Positions 1 through 11,500 of a DNA stretch of 64,000 bases are shown one piece after another (the first letter of the stretch is position 1; the number at the start of each line of letters is the position of its first letter). The stretch lies in the NCBI GenBank assembly GCA_002104905.1, contig MCFE01000452.1:1-64000 (forward strand), given 5' to 3'. This DNA comes from Basidiobolus meristosporus CBS 931.73. Its lineage: Eukaryota; Basidiobolomycota; Basidiobolomycetes; Basidiobolales; Basidiobolaceae. Under the pieces are notes generated by a model. That model searched no databases, was not told the origin of the DNA, and saw only the letters and a list, made by a program, of their open reading frames with translations. A program made the position numbers and the translations under genes.

Positions 1-32
1 TCACTTCCAATATCTCCAAGACTCTTATAACA
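1..32 (+). repeat. CopA LTR end, cut by window edge
   Basis: The first 32 bases match the last 32 bases of the CopA LTR when that LTR is read on the plus strand, i.e. the reverse complement of the start of the LTR copies at 2999, 12503 and 19617. It ends in ATAACA where the others have ACAACA. It is the outer or inner edge of a plus-strand CopA copy lying mostly outside the window. Confidence 0.85.
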
Positions 33-2210
33 TCAATAAGTTACTCCATTAAATCCACCAATCAATAAATATATTTGTGGTAATGCTCTGTTTCTATGAC
101 TTTGGCAGGAACCCTGCAGCTTTGTGCCAATGTTCACTCACTGGTTCCCATACATCCTGGTCTTCAGCTGGCACTACAAGGTCTAGCACCTCATCTGCCA
201 GTCTTTGCAATAAATGCTTGCAATATTTAAGTGTGCTTTCTTGATCACTACTCCTGAAGAAGTGCTGCAACCACTTGGTGTGCCTTTTAATGTTTCCAAA
301 TTCCACTGTAGGCATTGGGATACTCCTTTGAGTTCTTAACATTGTTGCTTTTTCTGTCAGTGGGATCTCCATCCTGTCTGCAAAGAAGGACATGGAGGCA
401 GTGGTAGACAAATTGCTTTTCTCTGAAAACTCATCTACCTCACTGGAGTGTAGCTCAATTGGCTGCACTTCCAACTTTTGAGAAAGTAGCTTTTGTCATG
501 ATGGTAATTCTTCTGGGCTATGAAGGGACTCAGCCTGTTCTGGGCTGACAGCATCAATTAGTGAGAACTGCAGCCTTTTTCTTGCGCCTCCCTGACTCTG
601 GCCTTGGTAGATCTTTTTCTCTTTGCCTTTGCCTAATCACTGCTAAGTCTTTCACTGTTGTTTTGACCAAGTGCTTCTTGTATAGTACTCTGTTTACTCC
701 TTGATGAATACTGCAGTAGTGCATCTGCCTTTGCCTGCCTATCCCTTGCCAGCACTCTCCTGGCAACCTGATGTTTCTTTGCCACTGGCTTGGAACTATC
801 AGCATTGCTTGTGACAGGTTCCTGTGAAAGCCATGGGTCTTTATCACCATCAAGTTCCTTACTACTACTGTGACCAAGTTCCTCTTGTATTGAACTTTAT
901 TTTCTCCTTAATGAATGCTGAACTGATGCATCTGTTTTTACCTGCTTTCTGTTGCCAGCGCTCTACCAGAAACCTGAAATTTCTTTGCCACTTGTTTAGA
1001 ACTTCCAGCCCTGCTTGTGACAGACTCTTGAGAAAGCCATGGGTTTTTTCACTGTGAAGTCCTTCACTGCTACTGTGACTAAGTGCTTCTTGTATTGACC
1101 TACTTTTCTTCTTCATAAATGCAACACTAATGCATCTGTTTCTGCCCACCTGTCCCTTACTGGCACTCTGCTGACTACCTGACACTTCTTTGTAGCTTGT
1201 TTAGAGCATTCAGCCCTGCTTTTGACAAGCTCTTGAGGAAGCCACCAGCTTTTAGCTGCAGCACCCTTGTTCTTCTGCCTTTGGAAGTTTCTGCTATTCT
1301 TGAGATACTTTCTTAGCATACCAATGCTGGCCCAAAATCCATTTGCTTGCTTGAATGCTGGATTATGCTCATGGAACAGGTCAAGCACTGTGGTAGGGTA
1401 ACCATACATCCCACAGACAAGCTTATCCATGCATTATCATATGACTATTATACCACTCCACTTTGCCCATATCATTAGTATTATACCTGTATGACTTTTA
1501 CCCTGATTAGTATTAGCAATAGTTATCGCAGATGTTAGTAAGCTTTGTGATCTATGTATTTATAAACACTAGGCAAAACCTGCTTCAGTACCTGTGACAC
1601 ATGACCCAGGTCTGTGGTACCATCCTCACCATCTCAATACCATATATGGTATCTCTATGTTACACAGGTTTCAGACTTCTGATCCCTGATTGTTTGATGT
1701 GCTGTGCCTTTTAGAACCTTCCAAGACCTTCTTGGAGTATCTTTAGCTCATAGTGATGTCATCCAGCATTCCACTGATGCTAGGAACCTTCTAGAACCTG
1801 GTATAGTATTAACTTGGCAATCAAGAAAAGTATTTAAGGGAAGTCAAGCTCTCATCAAGAAATTGTCCCATCTATCAGTAACATTTGTCCCTTATTGATT
1901 AGCAGTGGATCACTGCACCTATCTTTTACAGTTACACCTCAGACCTGCCATCAAGGAGCTTTACAGGGTAGTGCACAAGTCACACAGAGACCTTTGGAGA
2001 CACATGGTGCACCTAGGAAGCCAGAGAAGCAGGAGCTTTTACCATAGAGATATAATGACAAAGGAACCTGCAGTTTAGACCCAGAGATTATTGCAATCAT
2101 CAACCACTTCCCGCACCTTGAGTTGTGTTGTTTCTTCCAGGAGTACCTCTACACCACAACAGCTCATTCTGCTTGGCCTTGAGTTCCCAATGGTCTTATG
2201 GTATGCCAGC
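33..2210 (-). pseudogene. Plv-0 ORF2 relic (unknown-function transposon gene)
   Basis: Minus-strand remains of ORF2, the second gene of the Plv transposon. Readable pieces are 94-474 (C-terminal part, ending GFLPKS), 554-877, 865-1185 and 1113-1430. The middle is a tandem repeat of about 205 bases (68 residues): the same TTCACTGCTACTG-type anchor recurs near 651, 859 and 1063, so this copy has at least three units where other copies show two. Frames change between units, so it is not translatable as one protein. It is split by the LTR-C repeat (1389-2161) and ends where Plv-A was inserted at 2211. No known domain is recognisable; the sequence is polar, Lys/Arg/Gln/Ser rich. Confidence 0.7.
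1389..2161 (+). repeat. LTR-C copy 1, probable solo LTR
   Basis: About 770 bases inserted in Plv-0 ORF2 and clearly related, in reverse orientation, to 26185-27251. Shared blocks include the ACCTGTGACACATGA segment, the ACCATATATGGTAT palindrome and GTGCTGTGCCT. It begins near TGTGGTAGGG and ends near ACCACAACA. The flanks AGCAC and AGCTC could be an imperfect 5-bp target duplication. It has no coding capacity and is more worn than copy 2. Assignment to an LTR is inferred from the ends and from the promoter-like and AATAAA signals seen in copy 2. Confidence 0.6.
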
Positions 2211-2998
2211 CCTTATGAAAAATAATTTGGTCCCATGGGTGGATCCAGTTCAGATCAGCCATCAAGATCCTATCAGGAGACCACTACAATACCAGTAGCT
2301 TGGAATTAATGACCATCTACACAATCTTATGATAGGATCACAATGGCATTTGGCTGATTTTACAGGCAAATAAAGTAAAAAACATAACAATGTTTGTACA
2401 GTGCTTTGCTAAGGGTGGCATGGCATTAATGCAGTCTTAGTGCACTCTACAGCTATTTGAGTGGATCTAGCCAGCCAGTACATCCAATTGCCTTATATGG
2501 CTAAAGGTTTACTGGTGTCTTGATGGCCTCATTGTGGGCTTATTACAGCAGTATGGCAGCCTACAGCTAGTTCAGTATAATGCTACTGTACCAATTTACC
2601 AAAGGGTATTTCCTTTTTTACCTCCCCTTGTGCAATTCATATATTCCACTATTGAATCACCCCTCTATATTTGCTGACCCACTACTACCTTGGGTATTCA
2701 ACATATAGCTTGAATCAGACTTCTGTATGTTCTCTCAGTGGCAATTTGATGTTCTTAGTATTGGTGGTTGGGTAATAATGATGTGTATGAGTTATGAAGT
2801 AAGTCCCCTGGATCTCACACATTTGGCAGCAATACCATCCATTGCATCCAGTAAAGCCAGCTATTTTGTGGATGGTGGGGGCATCTCCAATGCAGATAAT
2901 AGTATGCACTTTGACATGATGGCCATTTACTGTTATCCCACTGGAAAGCATACAAAATTTATCCAGCAATGAATACAGGTAGCTATCCAGGTTGGAAA

Positions 2999-3347
2999 TG
3001 TTGTAAGAGTCTTGGAGATATTGGAAGTGATTGGGAGAACAAGTAGATTATGTGGTTTTCACTTAATGATTTATTGAATGTAAAAGTGGTATTTATACTT
3101 TTACCTGGTCTTGGCATTACAAACACGTAGAATAGGTTAAGAAAGGTCCCAAGAACATGTGTGCAAAGTTTGGGGCTGTTTGGACAACTTTGAGAATTTT
3201 CATGTTCTGGGTACCTGGTATTTTGGTGAAAATATTCTAAGTAAATCCCAACAAGGAATTTGGTCAGTATTCTCTAGGATTTGAAGGTGATGATCTAAGT
3301 GACTAAGTTAGGTGAATATTTAGGTGGAAATACAAATTTTTACAACA
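2999..3347 (-). repeat. CopA solo LTR with target duplication
   Basis: A 349-bp LTR, TGTTGTAAGAG to TTTACAACA, nearly the same as 12503-12851. It is flanked on both sides by GGAAA (2994-2998 and 3348-3352), a perfect 5-bp target duplication. With no internal region this is a solo LTR left by recombination. It sits in the Plv-A transposase; the host sequence reads through across the site when compared with 25605-25625. Confidence 0.95.
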
Positions 3348-3850
3348 GGAAAGTGATTCAGGCCCAGATACCGGTGAGACTACCATTGGATTTCTGCTTT
3401 GATATTGTAAGATAGGCAGTAGATTCAGGTTGATGAGAATCTGTGGCCAGCAGGATTTGTTGGAAGAGTACTTGTTGAATGAGAATCCATCAAGTGCCAA
3501 GGTAAAGGCATGGTCATACATACCTTCAAAGTGGCCATTGCTTCTTAGCTGCTTGTAATGTTTGCCACTAAATACATCAGATATGTTTACACTTTATTGA
3601 TACTGAATGTGGTATTTATAGCTTCACAATACTTGTTGGACTGCATGAGCTTCTTTAGATGTGATATTACTGGAATATATCCAGAGTGTGAACTAAGTTT
3701 TCCCCCAATGGTGGTGGATTCCTGACAAGTGGGACACCTTGCAACAGTTGCAGTTATAGAAGTATTAAGCTGCTGGCAAGATATTGTTGATACAGTAGTG
3801 ACTGGTGAATGGTCAAATATGACATGTGTGGCAAAACACTGGCTGTGATC

Positions 3851-5049
3851 TGTTGTGTTCTACTATGATTAGTTTGGGGCTTGTTCTACAATGTGGAGGC
3901 TAATCAACAATATACAACAACTTCCAGTATGCTGATACCAAAATAGTTTATTGGGAGTATGATATACCAATAGAAGATATAACTTTCACTAATATCCACA
4001 ATCTTAGGCTCAAAATATACTATAGGCAGTGTTTTTTCACTTCTACAGCAGTGTTCTGACCTTCTGTTGACTATTGGGCTTATTTACTTTTATTGTAACC
4101 TTTCCTTACTAGGTAGTCACTTTGCTTTCTGAAAAATATTTCCTACTATGGAAATTCTGAGCTCCCCCTGAACCTAAAGGGTGTGGTGTAGAAGTCTCTA
4201 ATGGGGTCTTTAGACCTAAAGGGGTGTCTTTAGAGTAAAGGGGCTTCTTGTAGCGGTCTCTAAAGTGAATTTTACACTAAAGGGGTGCCCAACAGGGCTT
4301 CTTTAGAGCAAAGGGGCTTCTCAAAGTGGTCTCTAAAGGGGTCTTTAGACTAAAGGGGCTTCTGAGAGGGGACTTTTCCAACAGAAAAATGGTAGTTTTC
4401 TTGTAGAACTTAGATTGGATTCTTGTGAGCTCTGCAGTCTCTTTACTGATCTAATACCAATCAAAGTCAGAGTACCCAGCAGTGCAAGTGATGCAGGGGA
4501 AGTCTTATAACCTTTAAACTTGTAATTGTAGTGTGGAGATTCTGGAAAGAGAGGCTCTCCTTTATTTTTCAGCTGGGGAATTCATATATATGAAAATTCT
4601 GAAGGATCAAAGCTTTTGGGCAATTGCGCAAGCAATTCATGGGATACAAAGCTAAAATTTTGCCATGGCACAGAACAGACTTAAGTGGAGCATCTGTGTG
4701 AATATCACGTGATATGATTGGCTGGCTCAAAAGTTGCATGCAATCAAATTCCTCATAGTAATCCTAGCAATAGAGGTCCAGTACATATAATAATTGGACT
4801 CTTTGGTCATAACTCCTTAAGTACTGCCTCAAATGAGCTGTAATTTGAAGCATGTGTTGGCTACTGTGTGTTCTCTATGACATAATATTCTTGGGTGGAT
4901 TGCTTGTCAGGGTCTGGAGCATTTGTCCTTCAAAGTTGTGAATTCTTGATCTTTCACCTGTGTGTTACAATAGCAAAAAGCAAAATAAAGAAATGAGTGC
5001 AATATTGGTTTTGAGATATTGTAATAATGGAATACTTTCCATTAACACA
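3851..5049. repeat. LTR-D, 1.2-kb LTR-like insertion
   Basis: An insertion interrupting the Plv-A transposase N-terminal region. The host sequence is continuous on either side when compared with Plv-C at about 27660-27690. It begins TGTTGTGTTC and ends CATTAACACA and is bounded by GATC on both sides (3847-3850 and 5050-5053), which fits a short target duplication. It has no convincing coding region. It contains a G-rich minisatellite (4173-4377) and an AATAAA-like run near 4984. No second copy is seen in the window. Probably a solo LTR of an otherwise unseen element; a non-autonomous element is the alternative. Confidence 0.6.
4173..4377. repeat. Minisatellite built on TAAAGGGG/CTTTAGA units
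   Basis: Imperfect tandem units, each starting TAAAGGGGC/T followed by CTTCT and GGTCTCTAAAG or GTCTTTAGAC, repeated about six times with variable length (about 20-43 bases). CTTTAGAC and CTAAAGGGG are partly inverted with respect to each other, so short hairpins are possible. Lies within LTR-D. Confidence 0.75.
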
Positions 5050-5389
5050 GATCCTTGTATTACTTCCTATGCTGTCTGTGGGCTTCCTGGCTGAGAGGCT
5101 TGCTACAATAGCCACATGGTCTTTTTTCTCTTTGCTGTCAGCATTTACTCAAAGTGGTCTTGCCCATGGGGCAAACTGTTTGACACTCAACAACATAACA
5201 CTATTTTATTACTTTTCTGTTAATACTTATATGAATTCAAGACAGTTTTATATATGAGACATTGCAACTACATGAATGTAAGATTCAATGATGACCAGCC
5301 ATAGTAAGCATTATAGACAAAGTTGTAGGACTACAGGCATATGTATATGTAACACTATTTTGCCTTTAGTTTGACTCACTTCCATATAT

Positions 5390-6976
5390 ATGCCACCAAA
5401 GAATAAAGCAAAGTTGCCTGGTTCCCAACCAAGCCCCACTGCTGACAGCAGCAGAAGTGTAATTGAACAACAGCTTGCTTTGACATTCAGTGCAACAAGT
5501 GGGACTACAACCAAAAAGGCCCTGTGGACAATGTACCCACTAAATGTAATAATGTGGACTCCTCAGGCGCTTGGTCAAGTAGGCAATTGGGAATATCTGT
5601 GGAGCTGCAAGCTGAGCAGCATGCTGAGGCAGATGAGAATCTAGCAAAAGCAGTACCTTGAACTGAAGACTAGCAAGTGGCCATCACAATATCACCACCA
5701 CCTCTATTAGCAAGTATGTTACCAGCTGATACCAAAGCATTAATGAGGCAATTAGGTGTAGTGGCTGATAGGATAGACACAATGGCCCAGAGAAGTTAGT
5801 GCTCCCCCCCTCTCAGCATTGTGTTGAGGTGGCAGGGAAGCAAAGCTGATTTTGCCCCCACAGACATGAGGCATCCCAGGAGAACCTCAAGCACCCCCAG
5901 TCATTAGGAAATAGACCAGAAACAGGATGAGCAAACAAAGGGTGTGGGTAATAAACATCCCAGGCAGAGAGAGCAGTATCTTTGCTGAAAAAAAGGAACT
6001 TAAGTAGCTTGATGTCACATTCAAGATTTGAGCCATTTCTCAATGTAACAGCAGAGGAACACTGTACAGTCTTTGAAGCACAACAACAGTGCCTAAAGAT
6101 AAAGCCCACAGAAAAACCTATCACAGCATAGGAGAGAGAAGATGCAGTGTTTGTAACCAGGCCTAAAAATCAAAATACATTGCAGATCTGTGAAGCTGAT
6201 GAGTGCAATGATGAAGAGTGAGCTAATTTTCAAGACACTGTTAGATGTCTAACACACCAACATCTCAAGGCTGGCATACCATGGGACTATCAGGAACTCA
6301 AGGCAAAGCAGAATGCACTTGACTTGCTCCATGAGCATTATCCTTGTTTCAAACAAGCAAACAGATTTTGGGCCGGCATTAGTATGATAAGAAACTCTCA
6401 AGAATAGCAGAAACTAACAAAGGCAGAAGAACAAGGGTGCAGTGACTAAAAACCAGTAGCTTCCTCAAGAGCCTGTTACATGCATGGCCAAAAGATCCAA
6501 TCAAGCATCACAGAGACATCAGGTAGCTAGAAGAGTGCCAATAAGGGTAAAACAGGCAGACACAGATGCACCAAAATGGCATTTACCAAGGAAAGAATGT
6601 AGTTCTACTCAAGAAGTACTCTGCCAAAGTAGCAGTGAAGGGCCTGGCAGTGATTCAAACAAGCAGCTACCTCAGGAGCCCATCACAGCAGGGGCTGAGT
6701 GCTTGATACAAGCAGAAAAGAAGCATCAAGTTGCCTGCAGAGTGCCAGCAAGAGACAAGCAGGCCAAAACTGATGCATCAGAGCAGCATTTATCAAGGCA
6801 ACAGCATGGTTCAATTCACAAAGCCCTCTGACAGAGTAGCAGTGAAAGACCTGGTAGTGATAAAGGAAACAGTAAAGGGAAAAAAGTCTACACAAGCCAG
6901 AGACAGGAAAATCTGAGAAAAGAGCTGCAGTTCTTTCCAACAGATGCTGTAAGCCAGGAACAGACTGAATCCCATC
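5390..6976 (+). pseudogene. ORF2 relic of Plv-A (unknown function)
   Basis: Starts with MPPKNKAKLPGSQPSP at 5390, the same N-terminus as Plv-B ORF2 at 14295. Readable blocks are 5390-5644 and 6484-6831 (two of the 68-residue repeats with VARRVP and EALCQSSSEG motifs). Stops and frame changes separate them. It stops at 6976, within the segment corresponding to TECHHSQE in Plv-C, where sequence inverts into Plv-D. Function unknown: no catalytic motif seen; the lysine/serine-rich repeats might bind DNA, which is inference only. Confidence 0.65.
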
Positions 6977-7343
6977 ATATTCTTGTTGGTAACTCTTCTT
7001 GGCTATGATGGGACTCAGTCTGTTGTGGGCTGATGGCAATAATTGGTGAGAACTGCAGCTTTTTTCTCCTACTTATCTGTGTCTGGCCTTGGTACACCTT
7101 TTTCTCTTTACCTTTACCTTTATCACTGCCAATTCTCTCACTACTATGCTGACTGAGTGCTTCTTGTATTGTGCTCTGTTTGCTCAAAGAAGAATGCTCC
7201 ACTGTTGCATCCATTCCTGCCTGCTTGTCTCTTGCCAGTATTCTCCTGGCATCTTGGTGTTTCTTGACCACTTGGTTGGAACTATTGGCCCTGCTTGTAA
7301 TGGGCTGCTGAGAAAGCTGCAGGATTTATCACTGTCAAGCATG
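6977..7343 (-). pseudogene. Plv-D ORF2 relic, left part
   Basis: Minus-strand ORF2 sequence (6975-7271 reads back from LPTRI through EELPTRI-like and QALSQHSSERIGSDKG motifs). It is the left flank of the Plv-B insertion; the gene resumes on the other side at 17687. It meets the plus-strand ORF2 of Plv-A head to head at 6976/6977. Confidence 0.65.
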
Positions 7344-8230
7344 CCCTATGAAAAATTATTGAGATGTTCCCATCAAAAGGCCGTCACAAAGTCAATATCT
7401 TGTGAGAAAGAGGTACTGATCTTGTCAGGACACCATCCAGAGACTGTTGAAAAATAATTGCACCCCAGATTTAACAAAAAACTTGGTTAAAATTTTTCAT
7501 CACAACAATGTATAAGTGGCTTTTGAATGGTTCCTGGCCAATTTGCTCACTTTCTGATCCCAGACACTCTATTGCCTCCCTTGTTGGTGTGAATTGATTG
7601 GCTATTGCCTCTTTTTCACACTCCTTACTTCCTGACTCAACCATTTCTCTTACTTTTCACGCATACAAATTGATTCATTTCTGTTGAAACTTCAGTAGTA
7701 CCTCAATTGCCAATTGTATTGACAAATACAAGTCTCTATACCCTACACTAACATTAAGCCCAACCCTACACTCAACAAGTAGCTCCATTAAAATCCACCA
7801 CTCCATAAGTATATCTGCTGAATTGCTCTGGTTCCACAACTTTGGTAGGAACCCAGCAGCTTTATGCCACTGCTCTTTCACTGGTTCCCACATGTCCTGG
7901 TCTTCAGCCAGCACTGCAAGGTCTAGCTCCTCATCTGCCAGTCTTTGCAATAAATCCTTGCAATATTCCAGTGCATTTTCTTGAGCACTGCTCTTAAAGA
8001 AGTGCTGCAACCTCTTGGCATGCCTCTTAATGTTCCAAAACTCCACTGAAGACATTGTGATAGTCTTTTGAGCTCTTGACATTGTAGCCCTGTCTGTCAG
8101 TGGGATCTCCACTCTGTCAACAATGAAGGCTGTGGAAGCTGTGGTAGAAAGATTGCCTTTTTCAGCAAACTCATCTACCTTGCTGGAGTGTAGCTCAACT
8201 GGCTGCGCTTCCAACCCTTGTGAAAACAGC

Positions 8231-8517
8231 ACTTAATGATCTATTGAATGTAAAAGTAGTATTTATACTTTCACCTGGTCTTGACATAACAAACACATAG
8301 AATAGGTTAAGGAAGGTCCCAAGAACATGTGTGTAAAGTTTGGGGCTGTTTGGACAACTTTGAGAATTTTCATGTTCTGGGTACCTGGTATTTTGGTGAA
8401 AATATTCTAAGTAAATCCCAACAAGGAATTTGGTCAGTATTCTCTAGGATTTGAGGGTAATGCTCTAAGTGACTAAGTTAGGCAAATATTTAGGTGGAAT
8501 TACAAATTCTTACAATA
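8231..8517 (-). repeat. CopA 3' LTR, truncated
   Basis: Matches 12565-12851, from ACTTAATGAT to CTTACAATA. The outer edge beginning TGTTGTAAGAG is missing. On the minus strand the polypurine tract CTGAGTGGGAG lies directly before it (8518-8528). Confidence 0.9.
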
Positions 8518-8528
8518 CTCCCACTCAG

Positions 8529-11500
8529 CTATATGTTCATACTGACTAGTCCTAATTTTGACCTAAGATATTCAAACTTGTCTCTAGGTAATGGTTTAGT
8601 AGATATGTCTGCAATCATTTCATCTGCAGGGCAGTAAACTAAGCTAACTAAGTTATTCTCTATAGCTTCACGTATGAAATGGTGTCTAATATCTATGTGC
8701 TTGGTTCTAGAATGAAAAGTTGGATTTCTACCTAATTGTATACATTCTTGATTATCTTGAAATAAAGTAATAGGCATTTTTTAACATAGGCCTAAATCTG
8801 TAAAAGGTTTTCTTAACCACATTGCTTCTTTTGTAGCTTCACAGGCTGCCATATACTCTGCCTCTGTGGTGGAAAGTGCTATGATTGGTTGCTTTCTTGA
8901 ATTCCATAAAATTGCTCCTTTACAGTAAAGAAATGTGTATCCTGTGGTGGATCTTCTGTCTTCCAAATATTGTCCCCAATCAGCATCAGAGTATCCCACA
9001 AGATCCTGTTCTGAATCCTTATAAGTGTATCTTAAGCAGATATCAGCAGTTCCTTTTAGGTATCTAAAAATCTGCCTAACTGCTGCAATATGATCAGATC
9101 CATAGTTCTGATTATGCTGGCTGACAACTCCCACTGAATATGAGATATCTGGATGTGTTCCAAGCATGATATACATCAGACTGCTGACCATAGATTGATA
9201 AGGAAAGTCAGGGCTTTCAGATTGCACCAAGCTCTCTTGATTTGGTTGTGTTTTGATCAAGTTAAGGTTTGTATCCATTGGGGTAGCTGCTGGTTTACAG
9301 TCTTCCATTTGGTACTTCTTTAGTATATCTTGAATATACTTGGATTGGCTTAGGGTGATAGTCTGGGTACTTATGTCTATGGAGAACTTAATCCCTAAGT
9401 AGTAACTAAGTTCTCCTAGATTGGACATCTTGAACTCCTTAGATAGGCTGGATTTAGTCTCTTCCAATGTTTCTAGGTTATTGGCATCTATAATAAGATC
9501 ATCCACATATAGAGCTAATAGAACTGGATTTGCTCTATCTGGCTTATAGTATATACTATAGTCAGCATTACTTCTTTTGAAACTCAAAGATTTCAAATAA
9601 GAATCTATCTTGCAATTCCAGGCTCTTAGTGATTGTTTGAGACAATAAAGTGACTGTTTAAGCTTGCAGACCAAATGGGGGTTATCTTGGTCAACAAACC
9701 CATCAGGCTGGTTCATATACATGTCCTCATCAAGTTCTCCATTCAAAAAATGCAGTTTTTACATCCATTTGATAAATAAAAAACTTATATTTGGCTGCAA
9801 TAGCCTATATTAATCTGATGGAATCAAAGTTGGCTACCAGTGCAAAGGTCTCAGTATAGTCAAGTCCTTTTGTTGGAGAGTATCCTTTGGCTACAAGTCT
9901 TGCGTTGTATCTTTCAATTGTACCATCAGCCTTGTATTTTCTCTTGAAGACCCATCCGCATCCAATTGATTTTTGGTTGATTGGTTATTTGACCAAGTTC
10001 CACGTTTGATTTTCCATTAGGGCCTGATAATCCTCAGTCATTGCAGATCTCCAAAACTTCTGCTGAGGGCTATTTAGGGCCCCTTTTACAGTCTGGGGTT
10101 CATCAATATGGACTGAATAGGCATAGGCTAAGTTTGTACCCTCATTGATATAGTAATTTGGGCTATTTCTTGTCTGATTGGATCTCTGGGCATTTGATAC
10201 TGGAATGATCACTTCTGGGATACTCCTGGGCACTGATTCTGGCTGAACCACAGTTGTAGAGTCCTCTGGAGTGAAAAAGATTTCATTGTTTTGCTCTGAT
10301 TCAATCCTGACAATTGGTGGATTTGAGATCAAATATTCTTCATCATCTGATGTCATTTTTTGAGAATATTTTGAATTTTCATCAAACAACACATCCCTGG
10401 ACTTGATCAGCTTCTTTACTTTGGTATTATGGAGTCTGTATGCCTTACTCTCATTGCAGTAGCCCAAAAATATGCATTTTAAACTTTTTGGCTCAAATTT
10501 TGACTGATTTCCGGCCAGTTTTTTGGCATATGCTGTACACCCAAATATTCTTAGATGTTCTGCACTTGGTCTGTATCCATATCATGCCTCAAATGGGGTA
10601 GATTCACAAAGTATTCTGTTATAACTCCTATTTTTATGGTATACAGCAGTGGCAACTGATTCTGCCCAAAAATTATAGGATAATTTTTGATCATGGATCA
10701 TAGATCTTGCCATATCAATTATTGATCTATTAGCACATTCTGCTACTCCATTTTGCTGTGGGGAGTATGGTACAGTAGTCTCTTGCTTTATCCCATGAAT
10801 TTTGCAGAAGTGGATGAAGAGTTTTGAGGTATATTCTCCACCATTGTCAGAGCGTATTTTCTTGATTTTTTCACCTATTTCTCTCTTCACCATTGCTTTA
10901 AGCTCCCTGAACTTAGACAGAGCTTCTTCCTTTCTCTCCATGACGTAGACCCATGTGTATCTTGTATAATCATCAATAAAGGTGATTAAATACTGCATCC
11001 CGCATAAGGATAAATTTTGAATAGGTCCACACAGATCTGAGTGAATTAGATCTAATTTTTTCTTAGTTTTGATTAACCCTCAGCTTTTGAATGGTTGTTG
11101 GGCTTGCTTCCCATATATGCAGGCTTCACAGTGCTCCAAATTAGCTGGGGGATCCATTTTCACTCCAGATATTAGCTGATCTTTGATCATTTTACGCAAA
11201 TAATCAAAATTGATGTGTCCAAATCTACCGTGCTAAAGCATTGGTGTTTCTTCATTTAAGTTACTTATATTGGCTTCCAGATATGATGGAATATAAGTCA
11301 ACTTGTATAGATTTTGATCTCTGATGCCCAAAGCAATATGGCCACCATTTTGATCAGTGATCCTGCATCCAGAATTGTCAAAACTGAAACTGAGTCCTTC
11401 TGCTGTGGCCTTGCTTACAGAGAGTAGGTTCTTGGCAATCTCTGGTACATAGAGTACTTCTTTAAAGGTCAGTGTATGGCTTCCATCACTGCTTCCAAGG

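Larger units (their letters stand above)
2547..5167 (-). pseudogene. tnp2-type transposase relic (Plv-A)
   Basis: Minus-strand transposase remains. The start corresponds to the cat at 5165-5167. Blocks: N-terminal Cys/His segment (5054-5167); central block with DGFSFNKYSSNKSCWP (within 3303-3521); then the GHN/CCQMCE block (2715-2969) typical of tnp2 transposases (Transposase_21 family, Plavaka/CACTA). It is interrupted by LTR-D at 3851-5049 and a CopA solo LTR at 2999-3347. A deletion at about 2710 removes most of the C-terminal region seen in Plv-B and Plv-C. Clearly inactive. Confidence 0.75.
2211..6976. mobile_element. Plv-A, tnp2-type DNA transposon, rearranged
   Basis: The left end CCTTATGAAAAATAATTTGG (2211) is the transposase-side terminus of the family; the same end is seen inverted at about 17667-17686. 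Inside are a minus-strand tnp2 relic and a divergent plus-strand ORF2 relic. The copy is broken: a deletion of roughly 1.3 kb in the transposase joins at about 2710, a CopA solo LTR and LTR-D are inserted, and the ORF2 side stops at 6976 at an inverted junction with Plv-D instead of reaching a terminus. The left flank (2162-2210) is Plv-0 ORF2, so it was inserted in another member of its own family. Confidence 0.7.

Noticed and set aside
4173-4377. Possible CRISPR-like repeats
   Set aside because: Units are of unequal length, imperfect and without unique spacers; the region is a minisatellite inside an LTR-like element of a eukaryote.
5027-5257. 76-residue plus-strand frame with membrane-like sequence
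   Set aside because: Antisense to the transposase N-terminus of Plv-A; the same antisense frame occurs at 14467-14673 and 27634-27879 opposite the other transposase copies.
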